Of a DNA stretch of 64,000 nt, positions 8,115 through 15,722 are shown in pieces. Where the stretch lies: the NCBI GenBank assembly GCA_963848495.1, contig CAWKDV010000001.1:434001-498000 (forward strand). Direction: 5' to 3'. The stretch is from JAICJR01 sp963848495 (GTDB lineage: Bacteria > Actinomycetota > Thermoleophilia > Solirubrobacterales > Thermoleophilaceae). The translations under genes and the position numbers were made by a program. Position 1 is the stretch's first letter, and every line of letters begins with the position of its first letter. The notes beneath the pieces were generated by a model. The model made no database searches, had not been told where the DNA came from, and was given only the letters and a program-made list of their open reading frames with translations.

Positions 8115-8558
8115 CGGAGCCCTCGCGCGACGGCGGGCCGCCCACCGCCGCCTTCTCGATGCTGCAGCGCGTGCGCTTCGGCGACCTCGACGCGATGCAG
8201 CACATGAACAACGTCGAGTACCTGCGCTTCTTCGAGACCGCGCGGATCGACTACCTGATGAGCATCGTGCCGGAGCACCGGCCCGGCAGCCGGCAGCCAG
8301 TTCGGCTTCATCTTCGCCGAGTGCCACATCGCCTACCGCTCGCCCGCGCACTTCGGCGAGGAGATCCGCACCTGGGTCTGGCCGGGGGAGCTGCGGCGCT
8401 CGAGCGTGCGGCTCGAGTTCGAGATGCGCTCCGAGTCCGACGGGCGGCTCGTGGCCAACGGCTACGGGGTGCTCGTGGGTTACGACTACCACGCCGGCAA
8501 GGCGCGGCCCGTGCCCGAGGACGTCGTCCGCAAGCTCGAACTCGAGCTGGCCCGCTAG
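8111..8558 (+). CDS. Acyl-CoA thioesterase, 4HBT (YbgC/FcbC-like) family, frameshifted
   Basis: GTG 8111 overlaps the previous stop (GTGA). The first 63 residues contain the hot-dog signature FGDLDAMQHMNNVEYLRFFETARIDYL, in which the Asp of DLD is the expected catalytic residue. Near 8295-8300 the frame must move by one base to reach FGFIFAECHIAYRSPAHFGEEI, which runs on to VLVGYDYHAGKARPVPE and the stop at 8556-8558. The two halves join into a normal hot-dog domain of about 148 residues. A single inserted base, biological or sequencing error, explains the break. It lies in the thiE-lpdA operon. Confidence 0.85.
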
Positions 8559-8573
8559 CCTGCCCTTCCGCAG

Positions 8574-9959
8574 ATGCCTGAATCAAAGTACGACTGCATC
8601 GTCATCGGCTCCGGCCCCGGTGGATACGTCGCCGCGATCCGCGCCGCCCAGCTCGGCATGAAGACCGCCGTGGTGGAGAAGGACGCGATCGGCGGCCGCT
8701 GCCTCAACTACGCCTGCATCCCGGCCAAGGCGATGCTGCGCGTCGCGGAGGTCTGGTCTGAGATCGAGCACAGCAAGAGCTTCGGCATCAACGTCAAGGG
8801 CGCGTCGCTTGACATGAAGGGCGCGGGCGCCCACCGCGACAAGGTGATCAAGACGCTGACCGGCGGCGTGGCGATGCTGCTGAAAAAGAACAAGGTCGAC
8901 GTGATCGAGGGCCACGGCTCGGTGACCGACGACGGCAACGTGCGCATCGGCGGTCAGTTCGACGGCACCGTGATCGAGGCGAAGACGGTGGTGCTCGCCA
9001 CCGGCACCGTGTCGAAGACCCTGCTCGGGCTCAAGTTCGGCGGCCGCGTGCTCGGCACCGAGACCGGCTGGGCGCTCAACGAGCTGCCGGGCACGCTCGC
9101 CGTGATCGGCTGCGGCGCGTCGGGCAGCGAGGTGGCCTCGGCGTTCGGGCGGCTCGGCAGCAAGGTCACGATGCTCGAGGTGCTGCCGCAGATCCTGCCG
9201 CTCGAGGACGAGGAGATCGCCAAGGCCGCGGCGCGGGAGATCGCCAAGCAGAACGTGGAGATCGTGACGAGCGCGAACATCGAGGGCGCCGAGGCGAAGG
9301 ACGACGGCGTGGAGCTGACCTTCGGCGGCGATACGAAGAAGTACGACTACCTGGTCATCGCCGCCGGCCGTAGCGCCGACGTCGAGGGCCTGGGCCTGGC
9401 GGAGGCCGGCATCAAGACCACCGACTCCGGCCAGGTGGAGGTCGACGGCCGCATGCGCACCTCACTCCAGGGCGTGTACGCGATCGGCGACCTCGTGCCC
9501 GTCGGCCCGGCGCTCGCCCACAAGGCATCGGACGAGGGCATCATCGCGGTGGAGGACGCCGCCGGCCTCGACACCCACCCGCTCGACTACGACTACATCC
9601 CGGGCGCGACCTTCACCCACCCGCAGGTGGCGAGCTTCGGCCTCACCGAGAGGCAGGCGCGCGACGCCGGCCACGATGTGGTGATCGGCAAGATCCCGAT
9701 CGGGGCCGTCGGCGCGCCTACCGTCTACGGCGACCGCAGCGGCATGGTGAAGATCGTGGGCGACAAGCAGTACGGCGAGCTGCTCGGCGCGCACGTGGTC
9801 TGCACCAAGGCGGCCGACCTGATCCAGGAGCTGGTGATGGCCCGCGACCTCGAGGGCGGCTACCCCGAGGTGGCCCGCAGCGTGCACGCCCACCCGACCT
9901 TCTCCGAGGCGATCATGGAGGCGGCGCGGGCGGCCGACGGCTGGCTGATCCACGGCTGA
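8574..9959 (+). CDS. lpdA: Dihydrolipoyl dehydrogenase (E3)
   Basis: The FAD- and NAD-dependent E3 subunit of 2-oxoacid dehydrogenase complexes; it reoxidises dihydrolipoyl groups on E2. The 461 residues show the FAD motif IVIGSGPGGYVAAIRAAQLG, the redox disulfide CLNYAC in GGRCLNYACIPAKAML, the NAD motif LAVIGCGASGSEVASAFGRLG, and the C-terminal His-Glu pair HAHPTFSEAI. It follows the thioesterase gene by 15 bp. It is the only E3 gene in the window and so probably serves both E1/E2 complexes (13.5-17 kb and 50-53.4 kb). Confidence 0.97.
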   Translation: MPESKYDCIVIGSGPGGYVAAIRAAQLGMKTAVVEKDAIGGRCLNYACIPAKAMLRVAEVWSEIEHSKSFGINVKGASLDMKGAGAHRDKVIKTLTGGVAMLLKKNKVDVIEGHGSVTDDGNVRIGGQFDGTVIEAKTVVLATGTVSKTLLGLKFGGRVLGTETGWALNELPGTLAVIGCGASGSEVASAFGRLGSKVTMLEVLPQILPLEDEEIAKAAAREIAKQNVEIVTSANIEGAEAKDDGVELTFGGDTKKYDYLVIAAGRSADVEGLGLAEAGIKTTDSGQVEVDGRMRTSLQGVYAIGDLVPVGPALAHKASDEGIIAVEDAAGLDTHPLDYDYIPGATFTHPQVASFGLTERQARDAGHDVVIGKIPIGAVGAPTVYGDRSGMVKIVGDKQYGELLGAHVVCTKAADLIQELVMARDLEGGYPEVARSVHAHPTFSEAIMEAARAADGWLIHG

Positions 9960-10035
9960 CGCGTGTCCCGAGTCGCAAATTCGGCTTCAGCTTCCCGAGT
10001 GACTGGGCGCGGCTGGCGGGTGACGCGACCGGAGT

Positions 10036-10050
10036 CGGACCTGTGGTCCG
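10036..10050 (+). terminator. Candidate hairpin downstream of lpdA
   Basis: A perfect inverted repeat CGGACC-TGT-GGTCCG lies 77 bp after the lpdA stop. Weaker outer complementarity is visible (GACCGG at about 10027, CCGGTC at about 10065). There is no T-tract. It could be a terminator or a 5' UTR structure of the next gene. The rest of the 168-bp gap is AT-richer near 10100-10120 and could hold a promoter for the SDR gene. Confidence 0.35.
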
Positions 10051-10127
10051 GCGAGGGAGCGGCGCCGGTCAGACGTGTCCAGGCGCCGGGAAGGTGCGCA
10101 CGAATTTTCGATTCGGGACACTAGGCC

Positions 10128-10856
10128 GTGGAGGACGTACTGCGCGACCGTGTAGCGCTCGTCACCGGGGCGAGCGGTGGCATCGGGCGCGCGATCTCGC
10201 TGCGGCTGGCGGAGGCCGGCGCCCGCCTGGCGCTCCACTACGCGAGCGGCGGTGACCGCGCCGAGGCGCTGCTCGCGGAGATCGGCAACCGCGGCCTCGT
10301 GGTTGGCGCCGACCTGGCGAGACCGGAGGCGCCGGGCGAGGTGGTGGACGCCGTCGAGGAGGCGCTCGGCCCCGTGGACGTGCTGGTGGCCAACGCCGGC
10401 ATGAGCCGCGTGCAGGGACTGGAGGACGTGACGCTCGAGGACTGGGACCTCGTCATCGACGTGAACCTGCGGGCGCCCTTCCTGCTCGCCCAGCGGATCG
10501 TGCCGGGCATGCGCGAGCGCGGGTTCGGGCGCGTGCTGTTCACCTCCTCGGTCGCCGCCTATGTGGGCGGCGTCGTCGGCCCTCACTACGCGGCGTCGAA
10601 GGCGGGGCTGCTGGGCCTCACCCACTACCTCGCGGGTCGCCTCGCCGGACACGGCGTGACGGTCAACGCGATCGCCCCCGCGCTGATCGAGGAGACCGAG
10701 ATGCTTCCGGGCGATCCGGGCGAGCTGAGCAAGCGCATCCCCGTCGGCCGGCTCGGCAAGCCGGACGAGGTGGCGGACATCGCGCTCGCGCTGCTGCGCA
10801 ATCCCTACGTCACCAACAAGTCGATGCTCGTGGACGGCGGCCTGTATCCGCAATGA
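10128..10856 (+). CDS. Short-chain dehydrogenase/reductase (FabG-like)
   Basis: A 242-residue classical SDR. It has the cofactor motif TGASGGIGRAISL, NAG in VLVANAGMSR, and the catalytic Ser/Tyr/Lys as FTSSVAAY and YAASKAG. The C-terminus (PVGRLGKPDEVADIALALL, then VDGGLYPQ) is FabG-like. NADP preference is suggested by the small or basic residues after strand 2. Possible roles are 3-oxoacyl-ACP reductase or another secondary alcohol dehydrogenase. The GTG start at 10128 (MEDVLRDRVALVTG) is the only suitable one. Confidence 0.9.
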   Translation: MEDVLRDRVALVTGASGGIGRAISLRLAEAGARLALHYASGGDRAEALLAEIGNRGLVVGADLARPEAPGEVVDAVEEALGPVDVLVANAGMSRVQGLEDVTLEDWDLVIDVNLRAPFLLAQRIVPGMRERGFGRVLFTSSVAAYVGGVVGPHYAASKAGLLGLTHYLAGRLAGHGVTVNAIAPALIEETEMLPGDPGELSKRIPVGRLGKPDEVADIALALLRNPYVTNKSMLVDGGLYPQ

Positions 10857-10912
10857 CGGTGTGACCTAACTCACGTTGGCCGTGCCTGTGGCGGGGTACG
10901 CCCGATGTGGGT

Positions 10913-11815
10913 ATGAGGCGCCAACTGACATGCGTCGCGGTGACGAGCGTCATCGCGCTGGCGCTCGCGCTCGCGCCGAGCAGCCACGCCGGGACCTTTC
11001 CCGGCGCGAACGGCCGCATCGCGTACGTCCAGAACGTGAACGGCACCTCGCAGGTGTTCACGATGGGGCCGAACGGCACGGACCGCCGCCAGGTGACGAA
11101 CGAGACGGCCGGCGCCGCCAACCCGGACTGGTCGGCCGACGGGCGCTCACTGGCGTTCGACGTGGGCGGGACGCGTATCGCGGTCACCGACCCGAACGGC
11201 GGCGGCGAGCGGCTGCTCGACGCCGGCGCGAACATGGTCGACCCGTCCTGGGCGCCGAACGGCCGGACGCTCGCCACCTCGGGCGTCGACTACACGCCGC
11301 AGGGCCAGATCGAGGACACCTCGGTCTACACGCTCGACGCCGGCGGATCCGGCCTGCACACCCGCCTGTTCGACGGCAGCGACGCCGACTGGTCGCCCGA
11401 CGGGAACTGGCTGCTGTACCGGCCCACGCCGGCCACGACCGACTTCTGCCCCGGCATCTACGCCGTGCACCCGGACGGGAGCGGCGAGCGCCACGTGGTG
11501 GACAGCTACCCCGACGGCGCCGGCGCCTGCTCGGGCGGGGGCAGCGACCCGTCGTTCTCGCCGGACGGCAAGAAGGTGCTCTACGTCGGGCCGAACGGTG
11601 TCGACATCTACAGGACGAACATCTCGGGCTCCGGCGTCCGCAGGCTGAGCTCGGATTCCGCCCCCAAGAGCTCGCCGATCTACTCGCCGGACGGCAAGAC
11701 GATCCTGTTCGTCACGCCGAAGGGCACCTTCACGATCAGCTCTTTGCGCGGCGGCCACGAGCGGCGGCTGGGTGGCGCGATCAGCGAACCCGCCTGGCAG
11801 CCGCTGCCGCGCTAG
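10913..11815 (+). CDS. Secreted PD40/TolB-like beta-propeller protein
   Basis: A signal peptide (MRRQLTCVAVTSVIALALALAPSSHA) is followed by about six WD40-like PD40 repeats, seen as NPDWSADGRSLAFD, DPSWAPNGRTLATS, DADWSPDGNWLLYR, DPSFSPDGKKVLYV, SSPIYSPDGKTILF and EPAWQPLPR. These build a TolB-like propeller. The ATG at 10913 is preferred over an in-frame GTG at 10907. The function is unknown; such proteins are usually extracellular scaffolds. Its 3' end overlaps the convergent FUSC gene by 35 bp. Confidence 0.85.
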   Translation: MRRQLTCVAVTSVIALALALAPSSHAGTFPGANGRIAYVQNVNGTSQVFTMGPNGTDRRQVTNETAGAANPDWSADGRSLAFDVGGTRIAVTDPNGGGERLLDAGANMVDPSWAPNGRTLATSGVDYTPQGQIEDTSVYTLDAGGSGLHTRLFDGSDADWSPDGNWLLYRPTPATTDFCPGIYAVHPDGSGERHVVDSYPDGAGACSGGGSDPSFSPDGKKVLYVGPNGVDIYRTNISGSGVRRLSSDSAPKSSPIYSPDGKTILFVTPKGTFTISSLRGGHERRLGGAISEPAWQPLPR

Positions 11816-12887
11816 CCGCCTCGCGCACCCGCACGGCGCGCCGCCACGCGGCGTCCTCGTCCTCGTCGCGGATCACGCGCAGCAGGTCGCCTGCCGCGGC
11901 GCGCAGCTCGATCTCGGTCGCGGCCACCTCGGGCGGGCCGTAGACGGGCGCACGCTCCTCGAGCAGCTCGTTCACGAGCTGCCGCACCCGCTCGCGCTCG
12001 TCCGGGGTGGCGCCCGACGCGAGCGTGTCCACTGCGCCGGCAAGCTCGCCCACTCCCTCCACCAGCTCAGGCGGCGGCGGCTCGTCCTGCTCGAGCACGG
12101 CGGCCGCCAGCCGGACCAGCGTGAGCGAGGTGTTGGCAAGCAGCGCGACGTGGAGGGCACGGGTGTTGGCGCGGTCGACGTGCGGGCGCAGGCGGCGGCG
12201 CAGCGGCGCGAGGCGCACGATGTCGAGCGCGGTGGAGCGCGCCGAGGCCAGCCCGGCCAGCCGGCCATGCAGCGCCTGGGTGATCGAGAGCGTCCACTCC
12301 GCGTCGCGTGGCCTGCCGGTCGCGAGCGCCTCCGCCGCGCCGCGCAGCACGGTGGCGACGCCCTCCAGCGAGTTGCGGATCGCGTTCGACAGGATCGGCA
12401 GCGGGTGCGGCGGGAACAGGAGGCCGCTCACGAGCAGGGCGCAGGTCCCGCCGATCAGCGCGTCGATCACGCGCTCGCCCGCCACGCCGTTGGTCCTGAG
12501 CGTGACCACGAGGATGCCGGACACGGCCGCCTGGTTCACGAACAGTGGCATCCCGCTGAGCATCACCGCGACGCTCATCGTGAGCACGACCATGGCGGCC
12601 AGCGCGAACACGCTCGTGCCGATCACCTGCACCACCCCCTCGCCGATCCCGATGCCGAGCGCGACGCCGATCATCAGCTGCACCGCGTTGCGCCAGCGAC
12701 GGCCGACGAACGCGCTGAGGGAGATCGCGGCTGCGACCGGGGCGAAGAACGGCGACGGGTGACCGAGCACGTCATGGGTGAACCACCAGGCAAGGGCGGC
12801 GGCGCCCGCGGCCTCGAGGATCGGGAAGATCGCCGCGCGCAGACGGCGCAGCGATGCCTTCAGGTGAGTGGAGAGAATGCTCGTCAT
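11781..12887 (-). CDS. FUSC-family (aromatic acid exporter-like) membrane protein
   Basis: A 368-residue protein. The N-terminal half has about five or six membrane helices, including HPSPFFAPVAAAISLSAFVGRRWRNAVQLMIGVALG, the core pattern of FUSC/ArAE transporters. The C-terminal half is a soluble helical domain rich in Glu/Arg. It is likely a small fusaric-acid-resistance-type efflux protein; the substrate is unknown. Its ATG shares the bases CATG (12885-12888) with the ATG of the divergent DSBA-like gene, so the two starts overlap head to head. Confidence 0.8.
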   Translation of the reverse strand: MTSILSTHLKASLRRLRAAIFPILEAAGAAALAWWFTHDVLGHPSPFFAPVAAAISLSAFVGRRWRNAVQLMIGVALGIGIGEGVVQVIGTSVFALAAMVVLTMSVAVMLSGMPLFVNQAAVSGILVVTLRTNGVAGERVIDALIGGTCALLVSGLLFPPHPLPILSNAIRNSLEGVATVLRGAAEALATGRPRDAEWTLSITQALHGRLAGLASARSTALDIVRLAPLRRRLRPHVDRANTRALHVALLANTSLTLVRLAAAVLEQDEPPPPELVEGVGELAGAVDTLASGATPDERERVRQLVNELLEERAPVYGPPEVAATEIELRAAAGDLLRVIRDEDEDAAWRRAVRVREAASAAAAARRVR

Positions 12888-13464
12888 GAATGACGATCGC
12901 CCGGTCTTCTACTACGACCTCGGTTCGCCGTACTCGTACCTCAGCGCCGAGCGAGTGAACCACGTTCTCGGCGTGGTTCCGATCTGGCAGCCCGTGCTGC
13001 TCGGCGCCATCTTCAAGGCCACCGGCCGGAGCTCGTGGGGAGTGAGCGAGGAGCGCGCCGAGGGCATGGCGGAGGTGGAGCGCCGCGCCGCCGAGTACAG
13101 CCTGCCGGCGATCCGCTGGCCCGATCCCTGGCCCGGCAACATGCTGTCCGCCATGCGCGCCGCGGTGTTCGCGCAGCAGAGCGGGCGCGTCGTGGCGTTC
13201 TCGCTGGCAGCGTTCCGCCAGGCGTTCGCGGGCGGGCGCGACCTCACCGAGGTCGACAACGTGCTCCTCGCCGCGGCGGCCTGCGAGCTGCACCCGCGCG
13301 CGGTGCTGAAGGGCATCGAGATGCGCTCCGTGAAGGACGGCCTGCGCGCCGCCACGGAGGACGCGCTGGCGCACGGGGTCACCGGCGTGCCCACGATCAG
13401 GGTCGGCGAGCGCCTGTTCTGGGGCGACGACCGCCTCGAAGAGGCTGCCGAAAGTATTCGCTAA
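12886..13464 (+). CDS. DSBA-fold protein, HCCA isomerase/kappa-GST-like
   Basis: A thioredoxin-fold protein with a helical insertion. FYYDLGSPYSYLSAERV replaces the CxxC active site with SPYS, as in 2-hydroxychromene-2-carboxylate isomerases and kappa-class GSTs, which use a Ser. The cis-Pro loop is GVTGVPTIRVGERLFWGDDRL. It probably acts on a glutathione- or thiol-linked aromatic or unknown substrate. Three in-frame starts exist (GTG 12868, ATG 12877, ATG 12886); I chose 12886 because a purine-rich GGAGAG lies upstream and the fold begins immediately after. It is followed by the E1alpha gene after 12 bp. Confidence 0.85.
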   Translation: MNDDRPVFYYDLGSPYSYLSAERVNHVLGVVPIWQPVLLGAIFKATGRSSWGVSEERAEGMAEVERRAAEYSLPAIRWPDPWPGNMLSAMRAAVFAQQSGRVVAFSLAAFRQAFAGGRDLTEVDNVLLAAAACELHPRAVLKGIEMRSVKDGLRAATEDALAHGVTGVPTIRVGERLFWGDDRLEEAAESIR

Positions 13465-13476
13465 CGTGACTCGCCT

Positions 13477-14736
13477 ATGGCCCGTCAAGCTGCCGAACGC
13501 AGTGCGAAGGGAGCCAACGGCTCGCCGGACGGCGCGAACGTGAAGCACTCGCTGCCCGACCGCGACACCTGTCTCGCGGTGCTCTCGAAGATGCTCCTCA
13601 TCCGACACTTCGAGGAGCGGGCCGGCGAGATGTACGCGAAGGCGAAGATCGGCGGCTTCCTCCACCTCTGCATCGGCGAGGAGGCGACGGTCGTCGGCGC
13701 CACGCAGGCGATGCGCGAGAGCGACTATCTGCTCTCGACCTACCGCGAGCACGGCCAGGCGCTGGCGCGCGGCACCCATCCCAACGCGGTGATGGCGGAG
13801 CTGTTCGGGCGCGCCGACGGCTGCTCGAAGGGACGCGGCGGCTCGATGCACCTGTTCGACTACGAGCGCCGCTTCCTCGGCGGCTACGGGATCGTGGGCG
13901 GCAACCTGCCGCTGGCCACCGGCGTCGCGCTCGCCTGCGACTACTCCGGCACCGACGACGCCGTGGTCTGCATGTTCGGTGACGGCGCCACCAACCAGGG
14001 CACGTTCGGCGAGTCGATGAACATGGCCGCGCTCTGGAAGGTGCCGGTGGTGTTCATGGTGATCAACAACCAGTTCGGCATGGGCACCGCGCTCGAGCGC
14101 CACTCGGCCGTGACCGACCTGTCGAGGAAGGCCGACGGATACGGCGTGCCGGGCTCACAGTGCGACGGAATGGACGTGCTCGACGTGCACGCCGCCACGA
14201 CCGAAGCGCTGCGCAAGGCACGCGAGGAGCGCCAGCCGCAGCTGCTCGAGGCCGTGACCTACCGCTTCCGCGGCCACTCGATGGCCGACCCCGAGGAGTA
14301 CCGCACCAAGGAAGAGGTGGAGGAGTGGCGACGGCGCGATCCGATTGCCTCCTTCCGCCGCCGCCTCGCCGAGGAGGACGTGATCTCGGAGGCGGACGCG
14401 GACAAGCTCGACGCCGAGGCGATCGAGGCGGTGGACGAGTCGGTGCGCTTTGCCGACGACTCGCCCTTCCCCGACCTCGACTCCCTCTATGACGACCTCT
14501 ACGTCTTCGGCGAGCAGGTGCGCGGCTGGTGGTCGGTGGACGAGCGCTCGCCCGACGCGCACCGAGGCGAGCGCGAGCGCGAGTCCGGAGTGGTGGCGCA
14601 CGACCTGGCCGAAGCCGGCGCGGCGTACGCCGGCGTGGGCGAGGCGCAGGCGCGCAAGCGGCGCCAGCGGCAGGCCGAGCCCGGCGAGGGCGAGCCGGCG
14701 GCCGACGCGCGCGACGAAGAGGGCGGAGCCTCCTAG
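13477..14736 (+). CDS. pdhA: Pyruvate dehydrogenase-type E1 component, alpha subunit
   Basis: TPP-dependent decarboxylase subunit. Landmarks: LLIRHFEERAGEMYAKAKIGGFLHLCIGEEA, YREHGQALARG, GRGGSMHLFD, GGNLPLATGVALA, the TPP/Mg motif GDGATNQGTFGESMNMAALW-(x)-NNQFGMGT, and the phosphorylation-loop-like FRGHSMADPEEYR. The pattern is closest to plastid/bacterial PDH E1alpha. The family usually ends near residue 345; here about 70 extra residues follow, highly charged and rich in Glu, Arg and Ala (DERSPDAHRGERERE to the end). Forms a heterotetramer with the next gene product. ATG at 13477. Confidence 0.93.
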   Translation: MARQAAERSAKGANGSPDGANVKHSLPDRDTCLAVLSKMLLIRHFEERAGEMYAKAKIGGFLHLCIGEEATVVGATQAMRESDYLLSTYREHGQALARGTHPNAVMAELFGRADGCSKGRGGSMHLFDYERRFLGGYGIVGGNLPLATGVALACDYSGTDDAVVCMFGDGATNQGTFGESMNMAALWKVPVVFMVINNQFGMGTALERHSAVTDLSRKADGYGVPGSQCDGMDVLDVHAATTEALRKAREERQPQLLEAVTYRFRGHSMADPEEYRTKEEVEEWRRRDPIASFRRRLAEEDVISEADADKLDAEAIEAVDESVRFADDSPFPDLDSLYDDLYVFGEQVRGWWSVDERSPDAHRGERERESGVVAHDLAEAGAAYAGVGEAQARKRRQRQAEPGEGEPAADARDEEGGAS

Positions 14737-14738
14737 CC

Positions 14739-15722
14739 GTGCCGGTGATGCGCTATCGCGAGGCGCTCAACCAGGCGCTGCGCGAGGAGATGCAGGAGGA
14801 CGAGCGCGTCTTCATCATGGGCGAGGACATCGGCGTCTTCCAGGGTGCGTTCAAGGTCACAGCAGGGCTGCTGGAGGAGTTCGGCGAGAAGCGGGTGCGC
14901 GACACGCCGATCTCGGAGAACACGATCGTCGGCGTGGGAGTGGGGTCGGCGATGGCCGGGCTGCGCCCGATCGTCGAGCTGATGACGATCAACTTCTCGC
15001 TGCTCGCGCTCGACCAGATCATCAACCACGCCGCCGCCATCCACTACATGTTCGGCGGCCAGGTGAGGGTGCCGCTCGTCGTGCGGATGCCGCAGGGCGC
15101 CGGTCACCAGCTCGGCCCCACGCACTCGCACTGCCTCGAGGCCATGTACCTTCACGTGCCCGGACTCCTGGTGGCCGTTCCGAGCACGCCCGCGGACGCG
15201 AAGGGTTTGCTCAAGGCGGCCATCCGCGACGACAATCCCGTGATCTTCATCGAGCACGAATACCTCTACGGCCAGCGCGGCGAGGTGCCCGACAACGGCG
15301 GGCCGATGCGCTTCGGCGAGGCCGCCATCCGGCGGGAGGGCGACGATGTGACGATCGTCGGCATCTCGCGCATGGCCGTCACCGCTGAGCGCGCCGCCGA
15401 GCACCTGGCGGCGGAGCACGACGTGCACGCCGAGGTGATCGACCCGCGCACGCTGCGCCCGCTCGACCTCGACACGATCCTCGAGTCCGTGCAGAAGACC
15501 AACCGCGCGGTGATCGTCGAGGAGGGCTGGCCGCACGGCGGCGTCGGCGCCAACCTGGCGGCGCTGATCCAGGAGCAGGCCTTCGACTACCTCGACGCGC
15601 CGATCGCCCGCGTGACCGGCGCCGACGTGCCCATGCCCTACTCCAAGCCGCTCGAGCAGGCCTCGTTCCCCCACGAGGAGCACGTCACGCAGGCGGCGCT
15701 GTCCCTGTTCAGGGATCTCTGA
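14739..15722 (+). CDS. pdhB: Pyruvate dehydrogenase-type E1 component, beta subunit
   Basis: The partner of the preceding E1alpha. The 327 residues include MGEDIGVFQGAFKVTAGL, RDTPISENTIVGVGVGSAMAG, PQGAGHQLGPTHSH, VPSTPADAKGLLKAAIRDDNPVIFIEHEYLY and the C-terminal EGWPHGGVGANLAALI, all typical of transketolase-type E1beta. The GTG at 14739 has a GGCGGAG element about 10 bp upstream; ATG 14748 is an alternative. The stop overlaps the E2 start (TGATG). Confidence 0.95.
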   Translation: MPVMRYREALNQALREEMQEDERVFIMGEDIGVFQGAFKVTAGLLEEFGEKRVRDTPISENTIVGVGVGSAMAGLRPIVELMTINFSLLALDQIINHAAAIHYMFGGQVRVPLVVRMPQGAGHQLGPTHSHCLEAMYLHVPGLLVAVPSTPADAKGLLKAAIRDDNPVIFIEHEYLYGQRGEVPDNGGPMRFGEAAIRREGDDVTIVGISRMAVTAERAAEHLAAEHDVHAEVIDPRTLRPLDLDTILESVQKTNRAVIVEEGWPHGGVGANLAALIQEQAFDYLDAPIARVTGADVPMPYSKPLEQASFPHEEHVTQAALSLFRDL

